Assembly (NCBI GenBank): GCA_900546575.1 | Contig: URDM01000021.1 | Coordinates: forward strand, 1 to 37,065 | Direction of reading: 5' to 3' | Origin: an uncultured Prevotella sp. | GTDB taxonomy: Bacteria; Bacteroidota; Bacteroidia; Bacteroidales; Bacteroidaceae | Length of the DNA: 37,065 nt | Shown: positions 6,457 through 14,475 of the stretch, piece after piece | Position numbering within the stretch: the stretch's first letter is position 1 | Layout: each line of letters opens with the position of its first letter | Program-made: the position numbers and the translations under genes | The notes under the pieces: model-generated | Databases searched by the model: none | Told to the model about the DNA's origin: nothing | The model's input: the letters and a program-made list of their open reading frames with translations, nothing else

Positions 6457-8412
6457 ATGTTACGTTTTAGATCTAAACTCTTTATTGTGTTGACTATTAC
6501 TTCTATGGGATGTAATAGGGCTTTGGCGCAGAATGCCGATATCATTCCGCTGGTTGAGATACCTGCAGGAAGTTACTACATGGGTAGTAATGGTGAGGGC
6601 GAGAACTTTGATGAGGCTCCCGTACACAAGGTGTACATTACGCATCCGTTCAAGATGGGACGTACGGAAGTGACCAATGCCCAATATGAGAAGTTTCGTC
6701 CTGAGCATCGCAAGCTTCGTGGCAAGAGCAATGTTTCGTTCAATGACGATGATGCTGTAGTAAATGTTAGCTATCAGGATGCCGTTGATTTCTGTAAGTG
6801 GCTTTCGGCAAAGGAGGGCAAGCAGTATCGTTTGCCTACTGAGGCTGAGTGGGAGTATGCCTGCCGTGCAGGTACATACACCTTATATTATACAGGCGAT
6901 GGGTTGCCGGCATCAATGTGTCGCAATCAGGTAGTGGCTCGCGATTATAAGCCGGTGTCGCTTCGTGTAGGTCAGACCGAGCCTAATGCTTTCGGTCTGT
7001 ATGACATGCATGGCAATGTTGAGGAGTGGTGTAGTGATTGGTATGGACGGTATAGTGCAACCGAGCAGACCGACCCAGTCGGTCCTACGGATGGATTGTA
7101 TAGAGTGACACGTGGTGGCAGTCATCACACTCCGGTAGAATATCTGCGCAGCGCCAACCGTATGGCCATGATACCCGAAGACCGCCAGTCGCTTACAGGA
7201 TTCAGAGTGGTTCAGTCTGATTTCCCTTTGCAGTCGACTACGATAGACATGAACAGTCCGCAGTTTCTCGAACCGATTCCTTTTGTAGTAAAGCCGGAGT
7301 TGTCTACCGTGCCGTTCTATCGCCACAATCATCAGCCTTCTGTCACATGGTGTGCCAATGGCGACTTGATTGCAGCATGGTTTACGGCTAATGTAGAGAA
7401 TGGTCGTGGCATGGTTGTACTGTCTTCAAGGCTGAAGAAAGGTGCTGACGAATGGACTCCTGCCGAACTCTTTTTCTCTGTGCCCGACCGTAATGTCACC
7501 GGAACTTCGCTTTTTAATGATGGCAAGGGACATATATTCCATTTCAATGGTGTTGAGGCTGCCAGCGATTGGCAGAATCTGGCATTGGTAATGCGCGAGA
7601 GTGTTGACAACGGAATGTCATGGAGCCGACCGCGTATTATTGAACCCGAACATGCCAAGCGTCATCAGGTTATATCGGGTACGATTAGCGACAGTCGCGG
7701 ATGGATGTATCAGTTGTGCGATGCAGGTCCTGGCGGCAATGACGGAGCCTCTATTCATATCTCTAAAGACGGTGGCAAGACATGGTATGACCCATGGGAC
7801 GGCAAGCCTCTGCCTGATTTTGCTGAAGGAAAGAAGGGTTCTACCATTGCTGGTATTCATGCCGGACTTGTAGCGCGTCGCGACGGTTCGCTTATGGCAC
7901 TGGGTCGTGGCAACAGTATTGTAGGCAAGGATGGCAAGAAGCATATGCCAATGTCGGTTTCTTACGACAATGGCAAGTCATGGACTTATTCTGCTTCTGT
8001 GTTTCCGCCTATAGATGGCGGACAAAGACTTGTGCTGATGCGATTGCATGAAGGTCCGCTTATGCTTGTGTCGTTTACCGATCATCCGCAACGCACACCT
8101 GAGGCCGAGCGTGGAATGGTGTTTACAGACAGCAAAGGTGAGCAGCATAAGGGCTATGGCATGTATGTAGCCGTGTCGTATGATGATGGAAAGACATGGC
8201 CCGTCAAGCGTCTGATGACGGATGGCAAGCAGCGTCATCTTGACGGAGGTGCATGGACGGGATTCTTTGATATGGATGCTACGCATGCCGAACCGCGTGG
8301 TTATCTGGCTGGAACGCAATCGCCCGACGGCATGATACATATATTGAGCAGCAGGATACATTATCGGTTCAATCTGAAATGGATTGAACAGAGTAAGGCG
8401 GTTGGTGATTAA
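6457..8412 (+). CDS. Secreted SUMF1/FGE-like domain fused to a BNR (sialidase-like) propeller
   Basis: A 651-residue exported protein. The start at 6457 gives a signal peptide ending ALAQ; the frame is open upstream to 6334 but that stretch overlaps the tRNA-Arg promoter and is not protein-like. After about residue 30 comes a formylglycine-generating-enzyme-like (SUMF1/EgtB/PvdO) domain with RLPTEAEWEYACRAGT, GLYDMHGNVEEWCSDW and RGGSHH motifs. The C-terminal half carries four Asp-box motifs (SVDNGMSW, SKDGGKTW, SYDNGKSW, SYDDGKTW), as in sialidases and related propellers. The cysteine pair of true formylglycine-generating enzymes is absent from the RGGS segment, so sulfatase activation is unlikely. 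It precedes a GH28-like gene by 34 bp, suggesting joint work on a polysaccharide. The substrate is unknown. Confidence 0.85.
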   Translation: MLRFRSKLFIVLTITSMGCNRALAQNADIIPLVEIPAGSYYMGSNGEGENFDEAPVHKVYITHPFKMGRTEVTNAQYEKFRPEHRKLRGKSNVSFNDDDAVVNVSYQDAVDFCKWLSAKEGKQYRLPTEAEWEYACRAGTYTLYYTGDGLPASMCRNQVVARDYKPVSLRVGQTEPNAFGLYDMHGNVEEWCSDWYGRYSATEQTDPVGPTDGLYRVTRGGSHHTPVEYLRSANRMAMIPEDRQSLTGFRVVQSDFPLQSTTIDMNSPQFLEPIPFVVKPELSTVPFYRHNHQPSVTWCANGDLIAAWFTANVENGRGMVVLSSRLKKGADEWTPAELFFSVPDRNVTGTSLFNDGKGHIFHFNGVEAASDWQNLALVMRESVDNGMSWSRPRIIEPEHAKRHQVISGTISDSRGWMYQLCDAGPGGNDGASIHISKDGGKTWYDPWDGKPLPDFAEGKKGSTIAGIHAGLVARRDGSLMALGRGNSIVGKDGKKHMPMSVSYDNGKSWTYSASVFPPIDGGQRLVLMRLHEGPLMLVSFTDHPQRTPEAERGMVFTDSKGEQHKGYGMYVAVSYDDGKTWPVKRLMTDGKQRHLDGGAWTGFFDMDATHAEPRGYLAGTQSPDGMIHILSSRIHYRFNLKWIEQSKAVGD

Positions 8413-8446
8413 TCAATAAATTATTGTAGAAACAAATCTATCTGTT

Positions 8447-9727
8447 ATGAATATATTCTTGTCGATAGTTGTTGGCATCGTGTCGTTTGGGGCGGTGCCG
8501 AACAACGAGTCGGTTAATAATGCCGACGCAATCAATAGGGCTATAGAGCAATGTAGCAGCAGGGGTGGAGGAGTAGTAACCGTGCCTGCTGGTGTGTTTA
8601 CTACAGGAACTGTGTATATGAAATCGGGTGTTACTGTGCGTCTTGAACGTGGAGCCACGCTTAAGGGTACGGCGTGCTTGGACGATTACGCATCGTTGAA
8701 GACCGCCGACGACTTGTCTATGTATGAAAGCGGTCGCGGTACTGTCAATTATAATTCGGCTACTGACCCGCAATGGTCGAAAGCAATGATCATGGCAGTA
8801 GGTATAAGCAATGCCGGCATTGGAGGTGAAGGCTGTATAGACGGAGCTGATGTGCGAAATCCGCTTGGCGAGGAACATATGCGTGGTCCGCATACTATAC
8901 TGATGGCTGGATGTCGCAACATGCGTTTTACAGGTTTCTCGGTAAAGCGTTCAGCCAACTATGCCTTCTTGGGCTATAAGGTAGACAAGTCGGTGTTCAG
9001 CAATCTGCACATAGAGGGCGGATGGGACGGTATTCATATTCGTGGAGGACGCGACTTGAAGATTGTACGTTGTGAAATGCATACCGGCGACGATGCGATT
9101 GCGGGTGGATACTGGCAGAATATGCTTATAAATAAATGTGTATTGAACTCGTCGTGCAATGGCGTGCGTATGATTATGCCTTCGGTAGGACTTGAGATTT
9201 CCGATTGCGACATTTACGGTCCGGGCAAGTGCGAGCATATCACGTCGCACCGTACACGTTCGGAGGCAGCCATAAATCTCGAACCAGGGGGATGGGGTAA
9301 AGCGCCTGGACGTATGGACCGTATCGTGATAAAGCGCAATCGTGTGCGCGAGGTGCTTACTCCTTTGTGTGTAACGCTCAGCGAAGACAATACCTGCGGA
9401 CGTATTGTTATAGAGGATATGGTGGCTCGTGGCATAACGCGTATGGCTATGTCGGTAAAGAGTTGGGGCAATGCACCTACTGAGAAGGTGGTGATGCGTC
9501 GTTGCGACTTGGAGTTTGACGGCATTGACGACCCTAATCTGCCTGCTTGGTTTGAAGGACGTCCTACAAGCGAGTGGCCGGTGTTCCCATGTTGGGGAAT
9601 GTATTTCCGCAATGTAGGGCTGGTATATATAAATAATGTGACGCTGCGCTTGAATGGCGTCGACTATCGTGTGCCTTACATGTGTCACAATGTGGGTGAA
9701 ATGAAAAAAAGGAAACTCAAATATTGA
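8447..9727 (+). CDS. GH28-like right-handed beta-helix glycosidase, probably exported
   Basis: A 426-residue protein with a short hydrophobic N-terminus (about 15 residues) and the polygalacturonase-like opening pattern NADAINRAIEQC ... GGGVVTVPAG. Central motifs GGWDGIHIRGG, then TGDDAIAG and CNGVRM align with the GH28 active-site region, including the double Asp. The canonical GHG and RIK motifs are not seen, so catalysis or specificity may differ from classic polygalacturonases. It is probably co-transcribed with the SUMF/BNR gene. The last residues (MKKRKLKY) and the stop codon are encoded inside the bidirectional terminator at 9704-9741. It may act on a pectin-like or other uronate-containing glycan; that is inference. 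Confidence 0.8.
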   Translation: MNIFLSIVVGIVSFGAVPNNESVNNADAINRAIEQCSSRGGGVVTVPAGVFTTGTVYMKSGVTVRLERGATLKGTACLDDYASLKTADDLSMYESGRGTVNYNSATDPQWSKAMIMAVGISNAGIGGEGCIDGADVRNPLGEEHMRGPHTILMAGCRNMRFTGFSVKRSANYAFLGYKVDKSVFSNLHIEGGWDGIHIRGGRDLKIVRCEMHTGDDAIAGGYWQNMLINKCVLNSSCNGVRMIMPSVGLEISDCDIYGPGKCEHITSHRTRSEAAINLEPGGWGKAPGRMDRIVIKRNRVREVLTPLCVTLSEDNTCGRIVIEDMVARGITRMAMSVKSWGNAPTEKVVMRRCDLEFDGIDDPNLPAWFEGRPTSEWPVFPCWGMYFRNVGLVYINNVTLRLNGVDYRVPYMCHNVGEMKKRKLKY

Positions 9728-9741
9728 GTTTCCTTTTTTTT
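9704..9741. terminator. Bidirectional terminator overlapping the end of the GH28-like gene
   Basis: A perfect 10-bp stem GGAAACTCAA/TTGAGTTTCC with loop ATA, preceded by seven A and followed by eight T, so it can serve the plus-strand gene and the minus-strand tRNA-His unit. The TGA stop codon (9725-9727) lies within the stem. Confidence 0.9.
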
Positions 9742-9748
9742 ATAGTTG

Positions 9749-9823
9749 GGTGGCAGGTGGGACTCGAACCCACGACATTCAGAACCACAATCTGACGCTC
9801 TAACCAACTGAACTACGGCCACC
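9749..9823 (-). tRNA. tRNA-His(GTG)
   Basis: The cloverleaf reads on the minus strand with anticodon loop TTGTGGT (GTG) and a T-arm GTGGG TTCGAGT CCCAC. An extra 5' G opposite the discriminator C gives the G-1:C73 pair typical of tRNA-His. One C/U mismatch is seen in the acceptor stem. CCA is not encoded. Confidence 0.93.
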
Positions 9824-9854
9824 ATGTGAATAGGCTTTGATTTTTAAGCGAGTG

Positions 9855-9886
9855 CAAAGGTAGTGAATTATTGCTAAACTACCAAA
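9855..9886 (-). promoter_or_regulatory. Promoter of tRNA-His
   Basis: On the minus strand TTTG (9886-9883), 20 bases, TACCTTTG (9862-9855), continuing GCACTCGC to 9848. The 15-bp block is identical to those of tRNA-Arg and tRNA-Ser. Confidence 0.85.
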
Positions 9887-9935
9887 TGCTTTTGCTACTT
9901 TTTTTAATCTTTATGTGCGATTTTTGTAGAATTAG

Positions 9936-9979
9936 CAAAAAAAAGAGTTCAGCAAGCTGTTTGCGCTTGCTGAACTCTT
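9936..9979 (-). terminator. Rho-independent terminator after secG
   Basis: A 15-bp perfect stem AAGAGTTCAGCAAGC and its complement (9943-9957 with 9965-9979), a 7-nt loop and a run of T on the minus strand. It ends the long minus-strand run from rlmN to secG. Confidence 0.93.
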
Positions 9980-10010
9980 ATGTAGTTTTAATCAAACTGT
10001 CTTGTTGGTA

Positions 10011-10406
10011 TTACTTTGCGGGCTGAGCAGGAGTCTGCTGAGTGCCTGCTGCTGGAGCCTGCTGAGCACCAGTAGCCGGAGCTTGCTGCTGCTGGCTTGC
10101 ACCGAAACCAGGAGTTGTGTTCGGGTTTGTGTTCTGTGTTTCAGTAGCTGCCTTCTCCATAACGCTGCTTTCGGTAGAAGAAACCGGAGCAACATAAGCG
10201 CATACGATGCTGAAGAATACCATAGCAATGGCGAGACCCCATGTTGCCTTCTCGATGAAGTCGGTAGTCTTGCGAACACCCATGATGGCGTTTGATGAAG
10301 AGAAGTTAGATGCAAGTCCGCCGCCCTTAGATTCTTGGATAAGAACGATGCCGATCATCAGCAGCGATGCTATCACAATGAAAATTACGAATAAAAAGTA
10401 AATCAT
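10011..10406 (-). CDS. secG: Preprotein translocase subunit SecG
   Basis: A small inner-membrane protein of the SecYEG channel. The 131-residue product has two transmembrane helices (about 2-22 and 55-77) and the SecG hallmark between them: LIQESKGGGLASNF. The C-terminal tail of about 50 residues is rich in Gln, Ala, Pro and Thr and low in complexity, longer than in E. coli SecG but common in Bacteroidetes. It is the last gene of the minus-strand run, 87 bp after the TPR gene, and is followed by a strong terminator. Confidence 0.95.
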   Translation of the reverse strand: MIYFLFVIFIVIASLLMIGIVLIQESKGGGLASNFSSSNAIMGVRKTTDFIEKATWGLAIAMVFFSIVCAYVAPVSSTESSVMEKAATETQNTNPNTTPGFGASQQQQAPATGAQQAPAAGTQQTPAQPAK

Positions 10407-10493
10407 TTTCTTATTTGTTATTTATTATTTATTATTTATTTCTTGTTTTTTGTGGCTTTGCCACTTTGCTACGAATGTGTGCAAACTGCGTTT

Positions 10494-11276
10494 TTACTGC
10501 TTTTTGCCCTTCTCGTTTATGATAAGTTTCTTCAAGAAACGTATTTGGTCTGCAAAGTAAGCACTTTTTTTTGGATAATTCAAATTTAAGCGTTGAATAA
10601 TTTCAAGTGCCTTTGAATATCTGCCTTGTTTTATGTAAATTTTGGCCAAAGTCTCTGTGAAATAGCCTTCATCGTTGTCGTTTGACGTGTTGTCTTCGTT
10701 GTTTATTTCTGGTTTGTATGTGGGCTTGTCTTGCAGTTGTATCTTGCCACCGTCGTTGTTGATGAAGTCATCGATGAGTTCCTGTCCCTTCAGTTGCGGA
10801 CAGTCGTTATCGGTCTTCTCTTCGTCGTCGTTCTCTTGCTTGAGCAGATATGCCACATAGTCGATGGCGGCATCGGCAGGAGTGGGCTTGCTTTTTGATT
10901 GCTGTGCTTCGTTGTCGTTGTCGGGCTGTGCTGTTTCAAGATAGCTGTCTATAAGCGAGATGGTACGGTTGCCTGCCGTGGCGTTGTCTCGCTGTGCTGC
11001 GGAGATGGCTGATTTCTCGTCGGCAATCTCCTGAGCTGTCTTTATCTTATAATGTGCACCCTCAACCATTTCGAATAGCAGCGAACGGTCGGATACGTAC
11101 AATGCAGCGCGATGCAGTTCGTCGTCAAAAGCCGAGTCGTGCATCAGATACATGTTCTGCAACATCAGCAGTCTGGCTGTCTGATAGTAAGGATAGAGCG
11201 CGACAAGGCTTCGGAGCTCGTATAGAGTCTCCTTGTTCATTAGCTCGGGATGTTGTATGAGGCGCACTAAGTCCAC
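10494..11276 (-). CDS. Conserved Bacteroidetes protein with C-terminal TPR-like repeat
   Basis: A 260-residue cytoplasmic protein without signal peptide or membrane segment. The N-terminal third (about 1-80) is helical and contains LVALYPYYQTARLLML. The middle (about 85-190) is acidic and poor in hydrophobics (NDNEAQQ, DDEEKTDND), probably disordered. The C-terminal end (about 200-260) has a TPR-like pair, ETLAKIYIKQGRYSKALEII and QRLNLNYPKKSAYFADQI. It lies between lptE (45 bp) and secG (87 bp), a conserved Bacteroidetes order as I recall, which suggests a link to envelope biogenesis. The precise function is unknown. Confidence 0.85.
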   Translation of the reverse strand: MDLVRLIQHPELMNKETLYELRSLVALYPYYQTARLLMLQNMYLMHDSAFDDELHRAALYVSDRSLLFEMVEGAHYKIKTAQEIADEKSAISAAQRDNATAGNRTISLIDSYLETAQPDNDNEAQQSKSKPTPADAAIDYVAYLLKQENDDEEKTDNDCPQLKGQELIDDFINNDGGKIQLQDKPTYKPEINNEDNTSNDNDEGYFTETLAKIYIKQGRYSKALEIIQRLNLNYPKKSAYFADQIRFLKKLIINEKGKKQ

Positions 11277-11321
11277 GTTGTTGTTCTGTTAAATTATAAA
11301 TGTTATGTGTTGAATGCTGTA

Positions 11322-11852
11322 TTACCAGTTAGCTACAGTGGCGTTGAATATCTGTTCGGTCAGGTCTTTTATCATTTGCGTTACGAGTTCCTCCTGCACC
11401 GAAGCGAGGCTCTGTGTAGTTTCGTACGACTTTGATGCTGTAAACTGTCGTTCGAAGTCCTCGTTATGATTTGCATTGTTGGTGAATCGTACGTTGACCG
11501 TAATAGACAGTTCGGTCTGTGCTGAACTACCGTCAGCCGATACCGACTTGTTACGCTGTGAGTATTGGGTTATCTCGCCCTCAATCTTCAGGTCGCCGTT
11601 GCGCTTCACCTGGCTAAGCTTGGTATGGTTGGCAAACTCGTCCTTTAGCTGATTGTTGAACATCGGTCCCATAGGTCCCCACACATAACTTGAGCGTATA
11701 GGGAAGTCGGCTATCTGTATAGTCTTGGTCTTGGTGTAGTCGATACTGGCTCCGTTGAACTTATATCCGGAGAAAGCACACGATATCCATGTCATTGCCA
11801 CAAGGACAAATGCCACCATCCTTATGGCACGATGTTTATGTTTGTTTGTCAT
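11322..11852 (-). CDS. lptE: LptE-family outer-membrane assembly lipoprotein
   Basis: A 176-residue probable lipoprotein. The basic N-terminus and hydrophobic stretch end in WISC, with Cys25 as the likely lipidated residue. The following segment SGYKFNGASIDYTKTKTIQI is typical of the Bacteroidetes LptE family, which plugs LptD for lipopolysaccharide insertion into the outer membrane. The region around WGPMGPMFNNQLKDEF and an amphipathic helix near the C-terminus are also family-like. It begins 12 bp after the sigma-54 activator, so the two are almost certainly co-transcribed. A start at Met12 is possible but would shorten the basic signal region. Confidence 0.85.
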   Translation of the reverse strand: MTNKHKHRAIRMVAFVLVAMTWISCAFSGYKFNGASIDYTKTKTIQIADFPIRSSYVWGPMGPMFNNQLKDEFANHTKLSQVKRNGDLKIEGEITQYSQRNKSVSADGSSAQTELSITVNVRFTNNANHNEDFERQFTASKSYETTQSLASVQEELVTQMIKDLTEQIFNATVANW

Positions 11853-11864
11853 TTTAGATATGCT

Positions 11865-13148
11865 TTATTGTTTGTCCAGTCCATACTGCTTGATGCGTCG
11901 ATAGAGAGTGCGGTCGGAAATGCCGAGTTCTTGTGCCGCCTTCTTGCGGTTTCCACCGTTGCGTTCAAGAGCTTTCTCCACCACATGTCGTCCAATGTCG
12001 TTGAGGTTGAGGCTGTCGTTTTCGGATATACCTGCATTTTCGTTGTCGTTTATTTCCTCTGCCTCAACGTCCTGGAATGAATTGAAGCGGTTCGGCTGGT
12101 TGTGATACTGCTGTATGGCAGCCGCGGTATTGCCGTAGCCGTGAGTCTCTGGTCCGCCAAGAGAGTGCATGCCATTCAGCGCCGACAGATTGTCGAGGGC
12201 TTGTGGCGTGTCCATCTTCTTGCGCATGTCAGCCATTTCGCGTCGCAAGTCGCTCACGTTGCCTCGCAGCTCATACAATATCTTATATAGTATTTCGCGT
12301 TCGCTCTCGTAAGAGTGGCTTCCCGGAGCTGTGGTTGTGGTAAGCTGTGTGCTCTCCTGGTCCTCAGGTATGAACTTGCTCAATGTCTCGGCATCAATCT
12401 CGCGCTTCTGGCTTAATATCGACATCTGCTCGGTTATGTTCTTGAGTTGGCGCACATTGCCCGGCCACTTGTACTTGAGCATTATCTGCTTGGCGTCGTC
12501 GGTGAGTGTGATGCGTGGTATGCGATACTTCTCAGCCATCTGCATTGTGAAGAGTCTGAACAGCAACAGTATGTCTTCGCCTCTATCGCGCAATGGCGGA
12601 ATCTGTATAGGTATGGTGTTGAGACGATAGAACAGATCCTCGCGGAAGCGTCCCTCACTTATTGCCTTGTGCATATTGACATTGGTGGCAGCCACGATGC
12701 GCACATCGGTCTTCATTATCTTCTGACCGCCTACACGTATATATTCGCCCGTTTCAAGCACACGCAGCAGTCTGGCCTGTGTAGCAATAGGCAGTTCGCC
12801 CACCTCATCGAGGAATATCGTACCCTTGTTGGCTGTACCGAAATAGCCTTCACTCTCGCCTATAGCGCCCGTAAACGAACCCTTCTCGTGTCCGAACAGT
12901 TCGCTGTCGATTGTGCCTTCGGGTATGGATCCGCAGTTGATAGCGAAATATTTTTCGCGCTTACGTGTAGAGTTGTCGTGTATGAGACGCGGAATAATCT
13001 CCTTGCCCACGCCACTTTCGCCTACGATAAGCACGCTAAGGTCGGTCGACGCAACCTGAAGAGCTACGTCGAGAGCGTGATTGAGGGCTTCGCAATTGCC
13101 CACAATGTTGTATCTTTGTTTTATTCTTTGAAGTTCTGATGTGTCCAT
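11865..13148 (-). CDS. Sigma-54-dependent AAA+ activator with Fis-type HTH, no receiver domain
   Basis: A 427-residue enhancer-binding protein. Only about 20 residues precede the AAA+ domain, so there is no receiver, PAS or GAF input domain. Walker A is GESGVGKE (43-50), the sigma-54 contact loop is GSFTGA (90-95, Ser for the usual Ala), Walker B is GTIFLDEVGEL (109-119) and the arginine-finger region RFREDLFYRLN follows (167-177). A long polar linker (about 270-380) separates it from a C-terminal Fis-like HTH, with NRKKAAQELGISDRTLYRRI. It heads a tight group with lptE, a TPR protein and secG, hinting at an envelope role. How its activity is controlled is not visible from the sequence. Confidence 0.93.
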   Translation of the reverse strand: MDTSELQRIKQRYNIVGNCEALNHALDVALQVASTDLSVLIVGESGVGKEIIPRLIHDNSTRKREKYFAINCGSIPEGTIDSELFGHEKGSFTGAIGESEGYFGTANKGTIFLDEVGELPIATQARLLRVLETGEYIRVGGQKIMKTDVRIVAATNVNMHKAISEGRFREDLFYRLNTIPIQIPPLRDRGEDILLLFRLFTMQMAEKYRIPRITLTDDAKQIMLKYKWPGNVRQLKNITEQMSILSQKREIDAETLSKFIPEDQESTQLTTTTAPGSHSYESEREILYKILYELRGNVSDLRREMADMRKKMDTPQALDNLSALNGMHSLGGPETHGYGNTAAAIQQYHNQPNRFNSFQDVEAEEINDNENAGISENDSLNLNDIGRHVVEKALERNGGNRKKAAQELGISDRTLYRRIKQYGLDKQ

Positions 13149-13184
13149 TTCAAAACAAAATTACACATTATAATTGATATATAG

Positions 13185-13234
13185 GCAACGGGCAGTCCTT
13201 TTTTTAGCGATTTTAAAGGTTTTGTGCCCGTTGC
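13185..13234 (-). other. Inverted repeat between the pdxA-like gene and the sigma-54 activator
   Basis: A 10-bp perfect inverted repeat GCAACGGGCA/TGCCCGTTGC (13185-13194 with 13225-13234) with a 30-nt A/T-rich loop. On the minus strand it starts 12 bp past the pdxA-like stop. There is no clear T-tract after it, so it may be a weak terminator, a processing site or an mRNA-stabilising hairpin. A TAATTTTG element lies just before the downstream gene, but without a good -33 partner. Confidence 0.55.
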
Positions 13235-13246
13235 TGTGTGTGCCTT

Positions 13247-14446
13247 CTATTCGGTAGCCAGTGGCTTTTCTGTCTCTGGCTTTTCCGGTGCAGCACCGTT
13301 GCGGTTGTCTGCCTGAGCCGGACGTTGAGCCGGACGACGGTCGTTATGTTCGTTGCGGTTGAACGGTTCGCGCTTCTTCGGAATGGCAAATCTCACCTTC
13401 TCGCTGTCGTCGCGCTTCTCGTGATAGAGCTTCTGCAATGGGTTTGCCATAGGCAAGTCGTACTCGCCGCGGTTGCGCACTATGTCGATAGCTGTGAATA
13501 TGGCATGGCGTAGAGCGCTTTCGTCATTCTCGCCGCTGCCGGCATTTGTGAAGTCGGGAGTCATAGCCGGTGCCGTGCACACCAAGGGAAGCGATGCTAT
13601 GTAGCAGATGCCGTCATTCTGCATGAGCGTAGTGAACGGGATGTTGGCCTGGTCGTCGTACATTGCCAATGTGCAGTCAAACGCTTCGTAAAGGTTATGT
13701 CCGAAGAATTCTTCGGCAGCGTAAGGTCCGTAAGTGTTGATGCCGTTCTCTTCCGACTTCTTGATAGCCGGAATGATAGTGTCATTCTCCTCTGCTCCGT
13801 TGGCATTGGGGTTGAGTGCCAGTACTGCTATGCGTGGGTTGGAGATGCGGAAGTCGCGCTTTATGCTTGTGTTCAGCGCCTTGATCTTGGCTATGAGGCG
13901 CTCTTCGGTGAGGTTTGCAGGCACGTCCTTGATAGCGAGTCCGTCGGTGGCGAGTGCTATGCGCAGCGACTCGTTTATCATTATCTTCACGCCCTTGGCA
14001 CCGTCGCCGATGCTTGTCTCCGAGTATTCCTTCAGGTTCTTGTAGCTATAGTTGTCGGACGACATGTTTGTATTGTCCACCGGACATGCTACGAGCACGT
14101 CGTACAGCTGGCTGCGGAAGTCGGTCATGGCACGGTCGAGAGCCTTCAATGCAGCCTCGCCCGACTCCTTGGTAGGAGTGCCGAGTTCCACCTTCACCTC
14201 ATCGTCAAAGCATGTGAGCAGATTGACACGTCCGTCCTGCGCATCTTCGGCACGGTTGATTATGCTGAAGTTGGCCTGTATGTTCATAGCCTTGCGATGA
14301 TAGGCAGCAATCTTGGGCGAACCGTAGATGATGGGAGTGCACAGTTCCAGCATCTCAGGCTCAGCAAAGGTTTTAAAAATGAGTTCGTATCCGATACCGT
14401 TGGTATCGCCGTGCGTTATGGCAACGCGTATTTTTCTATCTTCCAT
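13247..14446 (-). CDS. PdxA homologue with substituted active site (probable pseudoenzyme or new function)
   Basis: A 399-residue protein that aligns along its length with 4-hydroxythreonine-4-phosphate dehydrogenase (PdxA), for example ITHGDTNGIGYEL, ITEE-like LTEERLIAKI, VLALNP, GPYAAEEFFG and AMYxDQ. However the catalytic residues are lost: the GHTE motif is NLKE (137-140), the metal histidine of TTHLPL is Gly169, that of LNPHAG is Asn214, that of YHDQ is Asp264, and the phosphate-binding Arg of LPFxRT is Cys290. A charged, Pro/Asn/Arg-rich tail of about 45 residues is added. Canonical enzymes have 330-365 residues. It sits between a DUF4837 lipoprotein gene (29 bp) and the sigma-54 activator. 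The fold is secure; dehydrogenase activity is unlikely. Confidence 0.88.
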   Translation of the reverse strand: MEDRKIRVAITHGDTNGIGYELIFKTFAEPEMLELCTPIIYGSPKIAAYHRKAMNIQANFSIINRAEDAQDGRVNLLTCFDDEVKVELGTPTKESGEAALKALDRAMTDFRSQLYDVLVACPVDNTNMSSDNYSYKNLKEYSETSIGDGAKGVKIMINESLRIALATDGLAIKDVPANLTEERLIAKIKALNTSIKRDFRISNPRIAVLALNPNANGAEENDTIIPAIKKSEENGINTYGPYAAEEFFGHNLYEAFDCTLAMYDDQANIPFTTLMQNDGICYIASLPLVCTAPAMTPDFTNAGSGENDESALRHAIFTAIDIVRNRGEYDLPMANPLQKLYHEKRDDSEKVRFAIPKKREPFNRNEHNDRRPAQRPAQADNRNGAAPEKPETEKPLATE

Positions 14447-14475
14447 TGTATATTATATATATTGTGTATAAATAA

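Noticed and set aside
6457..7230. Active formylglycine-generating enzyme (sulfatase maturation)
   Set aside because: The required cysteine pair is missing near RGGSHH and no sulfatase gene is near.
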